NCBI GenBank assembly: GCA_050250955.1
Contig: JBFWNR010000008.1
Location: forward strand, 1 to 64,000
DNA: 64,000 nt
DNA from: CAWAYR01 sp050250955
GTDB taxonomy: Bacteria; Acidobacteriota; Vicinamibacteria; Vicinamibacterales; UBA2999
Reading direction: 5' to 3'
Shown here: one piece after another, positions 1 through 8,603 of the stretch
How the letters are laid out: each line of letters starts with the position of its first letter
Numbering within the stretch: the first letter of the stretch is position 1
Notes under the pieces: generated by a model
Seen by the model: the letters and a program-made list of their open reading frames with translations, nothing else
Told to the model about the DNA's origin: nothing
Databases searched by the model: none
Position numbers and translations under genes: made by a program

Positions 1-121
<121 letters not shown>

Positions 122-297
122 AAGTTGCTGTCCGCGCCCCGCCTTGCGGCGGGCCGCGGGCATCTTCCAAACCAGAGGAGCTTGTCGGCTCTTCTTGTTT
201 GTTACGTCTTCGTGTCGGCCCACCGTCGCTCTCGCTTGCGCTCGAGCGGCGGCGAGACCAGCTGACACTCGACGGGCTGGTTGTGCACGCTCTATCT

Positions 298-310
298 AGT
301 TTTCAAAGAA
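298..310 (-). promoter_or_regulatory. boxA-like antitermination site in the rRNA leader
   Basis: The reverse strand reads TTCTTTGAAAACT about 180 nt upstream of the 16S 5' end. This closely resembles the boxA of Bacillus rRNA leaders, where the NusB/S10 complex assembles to prevent Rho termination. It lies in the leader between the probable promoter (379-408) and 16S. The match is seen directly; the function is inferred from family knowledge. Confidence 0.7.
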
Positions 311-378
311 CCAAGGGGGCCGGCGAGACGCCAACCCCGCCCCCCTGACGACGAAGCGCCCTTCAGGGGAACCTTACG

Positions 379-408
379 AGCTTACGACGCGCCTCTCCCG
401 CAAGTCAA
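379..408 (-). promoter_or_regulatory. Probable rRNA operon promoter
   Basis: On the reverse strand there is a -35 hexamer TTGACT (403-408), an 18-nt spacer and a weaker -10 TAAGCT (379-384). An AT-rich GAAATTT stretch lies just upstream of the -35, where UP elements occur. Transcription would begin near 372, giving a ~250-nt leader that contains boxA before 16S. The -10 matches only 3 of 6 consensus positions, so the exact position is uncertain. Confidence 0.45.
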
Positions 409-682
409 GCAGAAATTTCGTTCCGCTGCCTGCGCCTCTCCACTCCGTCGCTCGCCCCTCCCGACTGCGTCTCGGCGTCCTGGCAACACATGCGCAGGCG
501 GCGACCGAGCCGGAGGAACGCTGACCGGAACCGGACTGAGGCGTTCGCGGGTCGCGCTGCCCAAGACCGGAGGCAGCACGTCAAGCACGAACCCGTATCG
601 TAGTGAGGCCGTTACGGCGCTGTCAACTCCCGAATCGGGCACCGGCGGAAAACCGTGCAGTCGTGTGCACCCGGCAGCGGCC
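409..682. other. Non-coding gap between tyrS and the rRNA promoter
   Basis: About 270 bp between the tyrS stop codon and the rRNA promoter region. Open frames across it are GC-rich artefacts without recognisable protein. I see no clear intrinsic terminator with a U-tract for tyrS, so readthrough into the rRNA operon cannot be excluded. Confidence 0.5.
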
Positions 683-1966
683 TCACCCGCCGATGCGCAG
701 CACCCGGCGCTCCCGCTGCCCCTTGCGCAACACCGCCACCCGCCCGCCAATCAGGTCATCGGCGGTGATGTGGCCGTTCTCCCCGACCCGGCGATCGTTG
801 ACGTAGAGCCCGCCCTGCTTGATGAGCCGATGAGCCTCGCCCTTCGAGGCGGTCAGCCCCGACCGCACGGCGGCGTCCGCGGCGGCCATACCCGTCCCGG
901 TGAGCGCCGCCGCCGCGACGTCGAGCGACGGCACGTCGTCGAACACGAGCAGGATGTCGTCCGGGTCGGCGTCGGCGAGGCGCCCTCCGAACAGGACCTG
1001 GGTGGCGCGTTCGGCACGAGCCAGCTCCGCGTCGCCGTGCACGAGCCGGGTCATGTCGGCGGCCAGGGCCCGTTGCGCGCTGCGCCGCTCCGGCGCCCGG
1101 CCGTGTTCGTCGGTGATTTCCGCCACGTCGGCCTGGCTGCGGAACGTGAACCACTTGAGGTACTGCCCGACGTCGCGGTCGTCGGCGTTGAGCCAGAACT
1201 GATAGAACCGGAACGGCGAGGTGCGCGCCGGGTCGAGCCACACCGCGCCACCTTCGGTCTTGCCGAACTTGGCGCCGCTCGACGTGGTCAGCAGCGGCCA
1301 CACCAGGCCGTGGACGCGGACACCGCGGACCTTGCGCACCAGATCGCACCCGGCGGTGATGTTGCCCCACTGGTCGGTGCCGCCCATCTGCAGCACGCAC
1401 CGGTCGCGGTCGTGGAGGACCAGGAAGTCGTAGGCCTGGAGCAGCTGGTAGCTGAACTCGGTGAAGCTGATGCCGTCGGTGCCCTCGATTCGACGCTTCA
1501 CCGACTCCTTGGCCATCATGTAGTTCACGGTGAAGTGCTTGCCGACGTCGCGCAGGAAATCGAGAAAGCCGATCGGCCGCAGCCAGTCGACGTTGTTGCG
1601 CAGCAGCGCCGCGTTCGACAGCGCCGGCGAGAAGTCGAGGAACCGTTCGAGCTGGCGGCGGATCCCGGCGGCGTTTTCGGCGGTCTGCTCCAGCGTCAGC
1701 AGATTGCGTTCCTGGCTCTTGCCGCTGGGATCGCCGATGAGACCGGTGCCGCCGCCGACCAGGGCGATCGGCCGGTGGCCGAGGCGCTGCAGTCGCGCCA
1801 GCCCCAGGATGGTCAGCAGCGACCCGGCGTGGAGGCTGGGTGCCGTCGGATCGAAACCGATATACGCGGTGATCGGGCCGGCCGCCAGCGTCGCCTCGAG
1901 ACCGTCGGTGCTGTCGTGGAGCAGGCCGCGCCAGCGCAATTCGTCGAGCACGTTCACGCGGTCCAC
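683..1966 (-). CDS. tyrS: Tyrosyl-tRNA synthetase
   Basis: Class I aminoacyl-tRNA synthetase that charges tRNA-Tyr in the cytoplasm; 427 aa, usual for bacterial TyrRS. The N-terminal Rossmann domain has the HIGH-type motif as HAGS after GFDPTAPSL, the tyrosine-site stretch GGTDQWGN, and a KMSKS-type loop written KFGKT. The C-terminal ~70 residues look like the S4-type RNA-binding domain (ASKGEAHRLIKQGG). The annotated start is GTG at 1966. A second GTG at 1957 would give MNVLDELRWRGL, which aligns without extra residues to the usual TyrRS N-terminus. A -10-like TATAGT at 1965-1970 would start transcription near 1958, so a leaderless mRNA from 1957 is possible. It is divergent from the metallophosphoesterase at 2026 across only 59 bp. 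Confidence 0.96.
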   Translation of the reverse strand: MDRVNVLDELRWRGLLHDSTDGLEATLAAGPITAYIGFDPTAPSLHAGSLLTILGLARLQRLGHRPIALVGGGTGLIGDPSGKSQERNLLTLEQTAENAAGIRRQLERFLDFSPALSNAALLRNNVDWLRPIGFLDFLRDVGKHFTVNYMMAKESVKRRIEGTDGISFTEFSYQLLQAYDFLVLHDRDRCVLQMGGTDQWGNITAGCDLVRKVRGVRVHGLVWPLLTTSSGAKFGKTEGGAVWLDPARTSPFRFYQFWLNADDRDVGQYLKWFTFRSQADVAEITDEHGRAPERRSAQRALAADMTRLVHGDAELARAERATQVLFGGRLADADPDDILLVFDDVPSLDVAAAALTGTGMAAADAAVRSGLTASKGEAHRLIKQGGLYVNDRRVGENGHITADDLIGGRVAVLRKGQRERRVLRIGG

Positions 1967-2025
1967 TATACCGCCTGACTCACGGCCCCCTGGGGCCGGG
2001 CTGCTAACATGACGGCCACCCGTCG

Positions 2026-2856
2026 ATGTCGACCCTGACCAGGCGTAGCGCGCTCAAAGGGCTCGTCGCCACCGGCGCGGGCCTTGCCACCGGGACGGTG
2101 GCTTACGGCCTCGCCGTGGAGCGGCACCGGGTGCGGCTCGACGAGCGGCCGATCACGGTCACCGGTCTTCCCGCGGAGCTGGACGGCGTCCGCGTCGGCC
2201 TCATCACCGACGTGCACCTGAGCGCGACGGTGCCGGCCGAGGACATCCGCCGGGCCGTCGATCTGCTGGCAGCGGCCCACCCGGACGCCGTCGCCCTGGG
2301 GGGCGACTACGTCACCGATGCCGATGTCAGCCGCGCTGCCCCGGTCGCCGAACTGCTCGCCCCGCTCGCCGCGGCGCCGCTGGGCGCCTTTGCCGTCCTC
2401 GGCAATCACGACGACGACCGCGTCGTGCCTGGCGCCCTGGCCGCCCGCGGGTTCACGGTGCTCAAGGATCAACGCACCCGCGTCACCTGGCGCGACACAC
2501 CCGTCGACGTCGTCGGCCTGCGGTTCTGGACGCGCCGGCTGCCCGACGTCACCCGCGTGATGAAGGGCGCCGGACCGACGACGCTGATGCTGGCCCACGA
2601 TCCGCGTCGACTGCGCGAGGCGGCGACGCTCGACGTCCAGCTCCTGCTGGCCGGCCACACCCACGGCGGCCAGGTCGTGCTGCCCGGCCTGGGCGCCGTG
2701 GCCGCGCGGCGATTCCCGGTGGTGGCCGGCGAGGCCCGCGAGGGGCACTGCACGCTGTTTGTCAGCCGCGGGGTCGGCACCGTGTTCGTCCCGGTACGGA
2801 TCAACTGCCCGCCGGAGGTCTCGGTGCTCGTGCTGCGGTCGCCGGCCGTCGGATGA
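2026..2856 (+). CDS. Tat-exported metallophosphoesterase (YkuE/YaeI type)
   Basis: Calcineurin-like phosphoesterase of 276 aa. The N-terminus carries twin arginines (TRRSALKG) followed by a hydrophobic stretch (residues ~10-30), suggesting Tat export or membrane anchoring. Metal-binding motifs appear in order: DVH (~64-66), GGDYV, GNHD and GHTHGGQ. This set is typical of the YkuE/YaeI group, some of which hydrolyse UDP-2,3-diacylglucosamine; the substrate here is unknown. It ends 7 bp before the membrane protein at 2864, so the two are probably cotranscribed. No strong ribosome-binding site is seen. Confidence 0.88.
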   Translation: MSTLTRRSALKGLVATGAGLATGTVAYGLAVERHRVRLDERPITVTGLPAELDGVRVGLITDVHLSATVPAEDIRRAVDLLAAAHPDAVALGGDYVTDADVSRAAPVAELLAPLAAAPLGAFAVLGNHDDDRVVPGALAARGFTVLKDQRTRVTWRDTPVDVVGLRFWTRRLPDVTRVMKGAGPTTLMLAHDPRRLREAATLDVQLLLAGHTHGGQVVLPGLGAVAARRFPVVAGEAREGHCTLFVSRGVGTVFVPVRINCPPEVSVLVLRSPAVG

Positions 2857-2863
2857 GAAGCTG

Positions 2864-5464
2864 ATGCGCCGCCGCGCCGTCGCCGTCGTCGCCGTTCTGT
2901 CGCCGGCGCTGGCCGTCGTCGCCGTCGGCATCGTGACCGCTTGGACGATCGCCGCCGTTCCCGAGTCGCGCCTGGGATGGGTGGCCTCGATCGGCCCGCC
3001 GCGTCTGGCGGCCGCCATGGCCGCGGCGGCCGGCCTGCTCATCTGGGCCCGCACCGCCCAGTGGGCATGTGCCTGGCCCCTGGCGGTCGGGCTCGCGCCG
3101 CTGGTCGCGCCCACTGTGCCGGGGGCGTGGCTGTACGCCGGCGCCGGCGGCGCGATGGCGGTGGCAGTGTGTCTCGTCGCCACGCTCCGCAGCGTGCCCG
3201 CCCCGGCCACCCTAACAGCCGTCCGGCCTCGGCATCACGCCGTCGCAGCCGCGGCAATCGCCGTGGCCTGGCTTGGCGGCGTCGCCGCCGCGGTTGCGCC
3301 GCACGCCCTGACCGGCGACGCACCGCACTACCTGACGATCGCCCGCAGCCTGCTCCGGGACGGCGACGTCGACCTCGCCAACGACTACGACACCAGGACC
3401 TACGGCGACTTCTACGCCGGCAGCCTCGAGCCGCGCCACACCAACACAAGTCCCTGGGGCGAGCAGTACCCGTTCCACGGCCTGGGCACCGCGGTCCTGG
3501 TGGCGCCGGCGTTCGCCGTGTGGGGCGTGGCCGGGGCGACGGCCACGCTGGTGCTGCTCATGGCGGCCGGGGCGGCGATGTGCTGGCTGGCGGCCTGGGA
3601 GTTGTGGCGGAACGCCGGAGCGGCCTGGGTCGGCTGGGCCGGGCTGGTCCTGTCGGCGCCCTTCGCGCTGCAGGCGGCGGCGATCTACCCTGACGGACCG
3701 GCCGCGGTGGCCGTCGCCGGAGTCCTCTGGCTGCTGGCTCGGCTCCAGGGCGCGACGCCCGTATCGCTCGCGGCCTTCGCGGCGACCGGCCTGGGCCTGG
3801 CGACGCTGCCGTGGCTCCACGCCCGGCTCGCGCTGCCCGCCGGGGTGCTCGGGCTCGCCGTGCTCGTCGCCACCTGGCGGGGCCAACCGGATCGCTGGAC
3901 GCGCATGGCCTGGTTCCTGACGGTGCCCGTGATCAGTCTGGCCGGCTGGGTCGGCGCCGCGCAGGTCATGTTCGGCACCTGGAACCCGGCGGCCGCGATC
4001 CTGCAGCGGACGGCCCCGGGTGGATGGGCGGACCTCGCCCGCGGCCTCGTCGGCCTCGCCGCCGATCAGGAATATGGGCTGCTGCCGGCGGCGCCGGCCC
4101 TGGCGGTCGCCCTGTGGGCCGCTCCAGGGTTCGTTCGCGCGTTCCCGCTCGTCGGCGCCGCGACGGCAGTGGCATCGGCCGGGGTGTTGCTGATGTCCAG
4201 CCTGTGGGTCTGGTGGGGCGGCGACTCGGCTCCGGCACGCTTCCTGACCGTCGTCCTGCCGGCGCTGGCGCTGTGGCTCGCCCGCGGGTGGTCGGTGGCC
4301 GGCCCCGGCGGACGCCGTGTGGTGGTCCTGGGCGTGACGGTCAATGCGGCGCTGACGCTGCTCTATGCGACGGTGGACGGCGGCGCGCGCGCCTACACCT
4401 TTCCGGACGGCCTCGGTTCGGTCTTCTCGGCGTTCTCGGATTCGGTCGACCTCGGCCTGGCGATGCCGTCGCTGTTCCGGACCGACCTGTCGTTCTCGAC
4501 CGCCTGCCTGCTGGCCCTGGTCTGGGCCTCGGGAGGACTCGTCGCCGCGGCGATGGTGGCGCGCCTGCCGGCCCGGCGTGAAGGCGCGGCGACGGCGCTC
4601 GGCGGCCTCGTCCTGTGCGTCGTCGGTCTGCTTACCGCGACCGCGGGCTGGCAGGTGGCGGGTCGGGCGCCGTGGACGAGCGCGGGCGGCCGACTCGCCT
4701 GGTACCGTCACGCGGCCAGCCAGGGTAGCGCCGGGCTGGGGCTCGATGGCTGGCGACTTCGCCCCCTGGATGACGTGGCGATGCGGCTCGGGCTGCGGAC
4801 CCCGGAATCAGTCCCGATCCGACCGCCGGTGCTGCTGCATCTGCCCGACCTGCCGGCCGGCCGCTACGCGTTGCGCACCGCAGCGCCCCCCGGCGCGACG
4901 GCGACACTGCGCCTCGAGCTGGGCCGCGACGCCTGGCCATTCGCCGAATGGCCGCTGAGCGCTTCGCCGCCGCCGCTGGTGCTGCGCTCGGCGCTCCATT
5001 CGGTGCGCGTCACCGGCGATGCCCCGCCCGGCACGACGGTCTGGCTCGAGCCGCGCGGGGTCGACCGCCGCGCGCCGCGCGGACAAGCGCGGCGAGTGAC
5101 CCGCTTCGGCGACGTCGCGGTCTATTCGATGGACGACCAGGCATATGTCGACGCGGACGGGCTGTGGACGGGGGCCAACCGCACTGCCCGCCTGCTGATC
5201 GCGCCGCTGGCGCCGATGCGGGGCCTGGCGCTGATCGTCGAAGCCGGCCCCGCCGGTGTGGACGTCGAGATGCCGCCACCGCACGGCGTCGGCACGCTGG
5301 CGCCGCACGAACGGCGGATCGTGGCGCTGCACTCGGCCGACCCAACCGACCTCGTCGACCTGCACGTCACGGTGCGCGGCGGGTTTCCGGCGGCCGCCCT
5401 GGGCAACCCGGCCGATTCGCGCACCTTCGGCGTGCGTCTGACGGTCAGGGCGTCGGCGCCGTGA
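2864..5464 (+). CDS. Large polytopic membrane protein, GT-C glycosyltransferase-like
   Basis: 866 aa. The first ~600 residues are dense in transmembrane helices; the last ~250 are a soluble, probably periplasmic domain. After the first helices comes GDAPHYLTIARSLLRDGD followed by LANDYDTRTY, an acidic loop typical of GT-C enzymes that use lipid-linked sugars and add them to glycans or proteins outside the membrane. The start is ATG 2864, 7 bp after the phosphoesterase stop; an upstream in-frame extension would overlap that gene by ~100 bp. The 3' end overlaps the convergent purN by 20 bp. The GT-C assignment rests on topology and one loop, so donor and acceptor are unknown. Confidence 0.7.
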   Translation: MRRRAVAVVAVLSPALAVVAVGIVTAWTIAAVPESRLGWVASIGPPRLAAAMAAAAGLLIWARTAQWACAWPLAVGLAPLVAPTVPGAWLYAGAGGAMAVAVCLVATLRSVPAPATLTAVRPRHHAVAAAAIAVAWLGGVAAAVAPHALTGDAPHYLTIARSLLRDGDVDLANDYDTRTYGDFYAGSLEPRHTNTSPWGEQYPFHGLGTAVLVAPAFAVWGVAGATATLVLLMAAGAAMCWLAAWELWRNAGAAWVGWAGLVLSAPFALQAAAIYPDGPAAVAVAGVLWLLARLQGATPVSLAAFAATGLGLATLPWLHARLALPAGVLGLAVLVATWRGQPDRWTRMAWFLTVPVISLAGWVGAAQVMFGTWNPAAAILQRTAPGGWADLARGLVGLAADQEYGLLPAAPALAVALWAAPGFVRAFPLVGAATAVASAGVLLMSSLWVWWGGDSAPARFLTVVLPALALWLARGWSVAGPGGRRVVVLGVTVNAALTLLYATVDGGARAYTFPDGLGSVFSAFSDSVDLGLAMPSLFRTDLSFSTACLLALVWASGGLVAAAMVARLPARREGAATALGGLVLCVVGLLTATAGWQVAGRAPWTSAGGRLAWYRHAASQGSAGLGLDGWRLRPLDDVAMRLGLRTPESVPIRPPVLLHLPDLPAGRYALRTAAPPGATATLRLELGRDAWPFAEWPLSASPPPLVLRSALHSVRVTGDAPPGTTVWLEPRGVDRRAPRGQARRVTRFGDVAVYSMDDQAYVDADGLWTGANRTARLLIAPLAPMRGLALIVEAGPAGVDVEMPPPHGVGTLAPHERRIVALHSADPTDLVDLHVTVRGGFPAAALGNPADSRTFGVRLTVRASAP

Positions 5465-6089
5465 CCGGCGGGTCGATGAAGCGGCGGCCTTCGAGGTGCC
5501 AGCGGCCGCCGAGGACCAGGCTCACCGCGGCGGGCAGCAGCCGGTGCTCCTCGATGAGGATGCGCGCCGCCAGCGTGTCCACGGTGTCGTCGGGAAGGAC
5601 CGGCACGGCCGCCTGCAGCACGATCGGGCCGCCGTCGAGCTCCGGCGTGACGAGGTGCACCGTGCACCCGGCCACCTTGACGCCGTGGGCGAACGCCTGG
5701 CCGACCGCGTTGATTCCGGGGAACGCCGGCAGCAGCGCCGGATGCACGTTCAGCACCGGATCCTGGTAGCACTCGAAGAACCGGGCGCTCAGACGGCGCA
5801 TGAATCCGGCGAGACACACCAGTCGGATCCCCCGCTCGGTCAACGCGCCGGCGAGCCGCTCGTCGAAGGCCTCGCGCGACGGCGACTCGGTGTGCGGGAC
5901 GAGCAGCGTCTCGAGGCCGGCCTTCTCGGCACGGGCCAGCGCCGGAGCGTCGGCGACATTCGAGATGACGACGCCGATGGTGGCGTCGAGGCGGCCGCCG
6001 TCGATGGCGTCGACCAGGGCCTGCAGATTCGATCCGCGGCCCGACACCAGCACCCCCAGACGCCGCCCGCCAGCCGCGGCGTCAGACAT
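5445..6089 (-). CDS. purN: Phosphoribosylglycinamide formyltransferase (GART)
   Basis: Third step of purine synthesis: transfers a formyl group from 10-formyltetrahydrofolate to GAR. 214 aa from ATG 6089. The N-terminal VLVSGRGSNLQAL phosphate-binding loop, catalytic NVHPALLPAFPG (Asn and His) and the later TPELDGGPIV (Asp) match PurN. The start overlaps the purM stop by 8 bp; a longer in-frame start would run further into purM. It is the last gene of the leftward pur operon and its 3' end overlaps the convergent membrane protein by 20 bp. Confidence 0.96.
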   Translation of the reverse strand: MSDAAAGGRRLGVLVSGRGSNLQALVDAIDGGRLDATIGVVISNVADAPALARAEKAGLETLLVPHTESPSREAFDERLAGALTERGIRLVCLAGFMRRLSARFFECYQDPVLNVHPALLPAFPGINAVGQAFAHGVKVAGCTVHLVTPELDGGPIVLQAAVPVLPDDTVDTLAARILIEEHRLLPAAVSLVLGGRWHLEGRRFIDPPVTAPTP

Positions 6090-7113
6090 ACCGGACTTCG
6101 GGCTCGCCGGCCGCGATCCGGCCGATCTCGACCGGCGCGTCACCGGCGTCGCGCCACAGCGCCGTCGCCCGCGCCAGGTCGGCGGCGGCCACGGCCACGA
6201 CCAGTCCGATGCCCATGTTGAACGCGCGGTACTGGTCGTCGAGCGGCACGGCGCCGGCCGCGGTGAGCCACTGGAACAGCGCCGGCACCGTCCACGACCC
6301 GCGTCGCACCTCGGCGCAGGTACCGGGCGGCAGGATCCGCGGCAGGTTGTCGGTCAGGCCGCCGCCGGTGATGTGCGCCATGCCCTTCACGAGGCCGGCG
6401 GCCAGCAGCGGCTGCATCGTCCGACGGTACGATCGGTGTGGGCGCAGCAGCGCCGCGCCGACCGTCTCGCCCAGCTCGTCGACCTGGCTGTCCACCGTCA
6501 GGCCGAGCCGATCGAACACGATGCGCCGGGCCAGCGAATAGCCGTTGGTGTGCAGGCCGGTGGACGGCAGTCCGACGAGGACGTCGCCCGGGGCGATGCG
6601 GCGGCCGTCGACGATCCGCCCACGCTCCACCGCGCCGACGATGAAGCCGGCGACGTCGTACTCCCCGTCGGCGTAGAACCCCGGCATCTCGGCGGTCTCG
6701 CCGCCGAGCAGCGCGCAGCCGTTGTCCCGGCACGCGGCGGCCAGACCGGTGACGATCTGTTCGGCGACGTCGGGGGAGAGCCGGCCGGTGGCCAGGTAGT
6801 CGAGGAAGAAGAGCGGCTCGGCGCCCTGGACGAGGATGTCGTTGACGCAGTGGTTGACCAGGTCCTCGCCGATGGTGTCGTGGACGCCGGCCAGGAACGC
6901 AACCTTGAGCTTGGTGCCGACGCCGTCGGCGCTCGACACCAGCACCGGGTCGGTCCAGTGCCCGGCGGCCAGGGTGAACAAGCCGCCGAACGACCCGATG
7001 TCCGACAGCACGCCGGGCGTGAAGGTCGAACGGGCGATCGACCTGATGCGGCGGACCGTCTCGTTGCCGGCGTCGATGTCGACACCGGCGGACTTGTAAT
7101 CGGTGCCGCTCAT
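6082..7113 (-). CDS. purM: Phosphoribosylformylglycinamidine cyclo-ligase (AIR synthetase)
   Basis: ATP-dependent closure of the imidazole ring, FGAM to AIR. 343 aa, normal for PurM. It begins MSGTDYKSAGVDIDAGNE, the conserved substrate and ATP-binding start, and contains SADGVGTKLKVA, VNDILVQGAEPLFFLDY and ITGGGLTDNLPR. The ATG at 7113 overlaps the purF stop in an ATGA, and the 3' end overlaps purN by 8 bp, indicating translational coupling. A longer in-frame start would run ~115 bp into purF and is not credible. Confidence 0.97.
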   Translation of the reverse strand: MSGTDYKSAGVDIDAGNETVRRIRSIARSTFTPGVLSDIGSFGGLFTLAAGHWTDPVLVSSADGVGTKLKVAFLAGVHDTIGEDLVNHCVNDILVQGAEPLFFLDYLATGRLSPDVAEQIVTGLAAACRDNGCALLGGETAEMPGFYADGEYDVAGFIVGAVERGRIVDGRRIAPGDVLVGLPSTGLHTNGYSLARRIVFDRLGLTVDSQVDELGETVGAALLRPHRSYRRTMQPLLAAGLVKGMAHITGGGLTDNLPRILPPGTCAEVRRGSWTVPALFQWLTAAGAVPLDDQYRAFNMGIGLVVAVAAADLARATALWRDAGDAPVEIGRIAAGEPEVRYV

Positions 7114-8552
7114 GCGACGGGTTCGGCCTCGGCGACGCGCGCCGGGCGGTCGTCGAGTTTGAGCGCCAGCTGCAGATAGGCCTGCTGGTCGCGCGGGAAG
7201 GCCACCGGATACTGCCCGGTGTAGCACGACGTGCAGTAGCGCCCGCCCTCCGGGGCCACCGACGACAGCAGGCCCTCAAGGCTCAGGTAGGCCACCGAAT
7301 CGGCCTCGAGGTACCTGCGGATCTCCTCGAGCGAGTGGGTGGCGGCGATGAGTTCGCTGCGCTGCGGCGTGTCGACGCCGTAGAAGCAGGGCGAAATCGT
7401 CGGCGGACAGCTGATGCGCACGTGCACTTCGGCGGCGCCGGCGGCCCGGACCATCTTGACGATCTTGCGGCTGGTCGTGCCACGGACGATGGAGTCGTCG
7501 ATGAGGACGACGCGCTGGTCCTTGAGGAGGCTGCGCACCGGGTTCAGCTTGACCTTGACGCCGAAGTGACGGATCGACTGCGCCGGCTCGATGAAGGTGC
7601 GGCCGACGTAGTGATTGCGGATCAGGCCGAAGCGCATCGGCGTGTTGCTCTGTTCGGCGTAGCCGATGGCGGCGCAGACGCCCGAATCGGGAATCGGCAC
7701 CACGACGTCGGCCGGAACGGCCGACTCGCGGGCCAGTTGACGGCCCAGCTCGGTGCGCACGCCGTTGACGCTGCGGCCGAACACCTCGCTGTCGGGGCGG
7801 GCGAAGTAGACGTGCTCGAAGATGCAGTGGGCGCTGGGAGCCGGCGGGAACGGCCGCACCGACCGCGGCCCGTCGGGGCCGATGATCAGCACCTCGCCCG
7901 GCTCGACGTCGCGGACGTAGCTGGCCCCGACCAGGTCCATCGCGCAAGTCTCCGAGCACACGACCCAGGCATCGCCGAGACGGCCGAGGGCCAGCGGCCG
8001 GAAGCCGTGCGGGTCACGGACCGCCACCAGCCGGTCCCGGGTGATCAGCGCGAACGAGAACGCCCCGGTGAGCTGGGACACGGCCTCGACCAGCGCGTCC
8101 TCGACCGAGGCGGCGCGCGATCGCGCGAACAGGTGCAGCGCCACCTCGGTGTCGCTGTTGGTCTGGAAGATCGAGCCCTGGTGGACCAGCTCGTCGCGCA
8201 GCTCGCGGGCGTTGACGATGTTGCCGTTGTGACCGATCCCGACCTGGCCGTGCACGCAGTCGATGAGCAGCGGCTGGGCGTTGGCCACCGAGCTCTCGCC
8301 GGCGGTCGAGTACCGGGTATGACCGATGGCGATGTGGCCGGGCAGGGTCGTCAGCGCCTCCTGGGTGAAGATCTCGGCCACGTAGCCCATCGCCCGCAGC
8401 GCGCGGATCCGCCCGCCGTCCGAAACGGCGATGCCGGCACTCTCCTGGCCGCGGTGCTGAAGGGCGTAGAGCCCGAGGTAGGCCATGTTGGCGGCCTCGG
8501 CGTGGCCGTAGATCCCGAAGACGCCGCATTCTTCCCGGAACTTGTCGAACAT
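7110..8552 (-). CDS. purF: Amidophosphoribosyltransferase, [4Fe-4S] type
   Basis: First committed step of purine synthesis: PRPP plus glutamine to phosphoribosylamine. 480 aa from ATG 8552. A short propeptide MFDKFREE precedes Cys9, which would become the N-terminal nucleophile of the Ntn glutaminase domain after cleavage. The PRTase domain has the PRPP loop VVLIDDSIVRGTTSRKIV. Cysteines at CIFEHVYF, RISCPPT and CTSC fit the iron-sulfur cluster of the Bacillus-type enzyme. It lies 51 bp after purL and overlaps purM by 4 bp. Confidence 0.97.
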   Translation of the reverse strand: MFDKFREECGVFGIYGHAEAANMAYLGLYALQHRGQESAGIAVSDGGRIRALRAMGYVAEIFTQEALTTLPGHIAIGHTRYSTAGESSVANAQPLLIDCVHGQVGIGHNGNIVNARELRDELVHQGSIFQTNSDTEVALHLFARSRAASVEDALVEAVSQLTGAFSFALITRDRLVAVRDPHGFRPLALGRLGDAWVVCSETCAMDLVGASYVRDVEPGEVLIIGPDGPRSVRPFPPAPSAHCIFEHVYFARPDSEVFGRSVNGVRTELGRQLARESAVPADVVVPIPDSGVCAAIGYAEQSNTPMRFGLIRNHYVGRTFIEPAQSIRHFGVKVKLNPVRSLLKDQRVVLIDDSIVRGTTSRKIVKMVRAAGAAEVHVRISCPPTISPCFYGVDTPQRSELIAATHSLEEIRRYLEADSVAYLSLEGLLSSVAPEGGRYCTSCYTGQYPVAFPRDQQAYLQLALKLDDRPARVAEAEPVA

Positions 8553-8603
8553 CGCGAGTCCTCGTTCAGCTGACCGTCGTGGAACCGCCCCCCACACCCG
8601 CCG

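Noticed and set aside
281..1978. A 565-codon rightward open frame across tyrS
   Set aside because: It is antisense to a clear tyrosyl-tRNA synthetase, with Arg/Val/His-rich composition typical of shadow frames in GC-rich DNA and no homology I can see.
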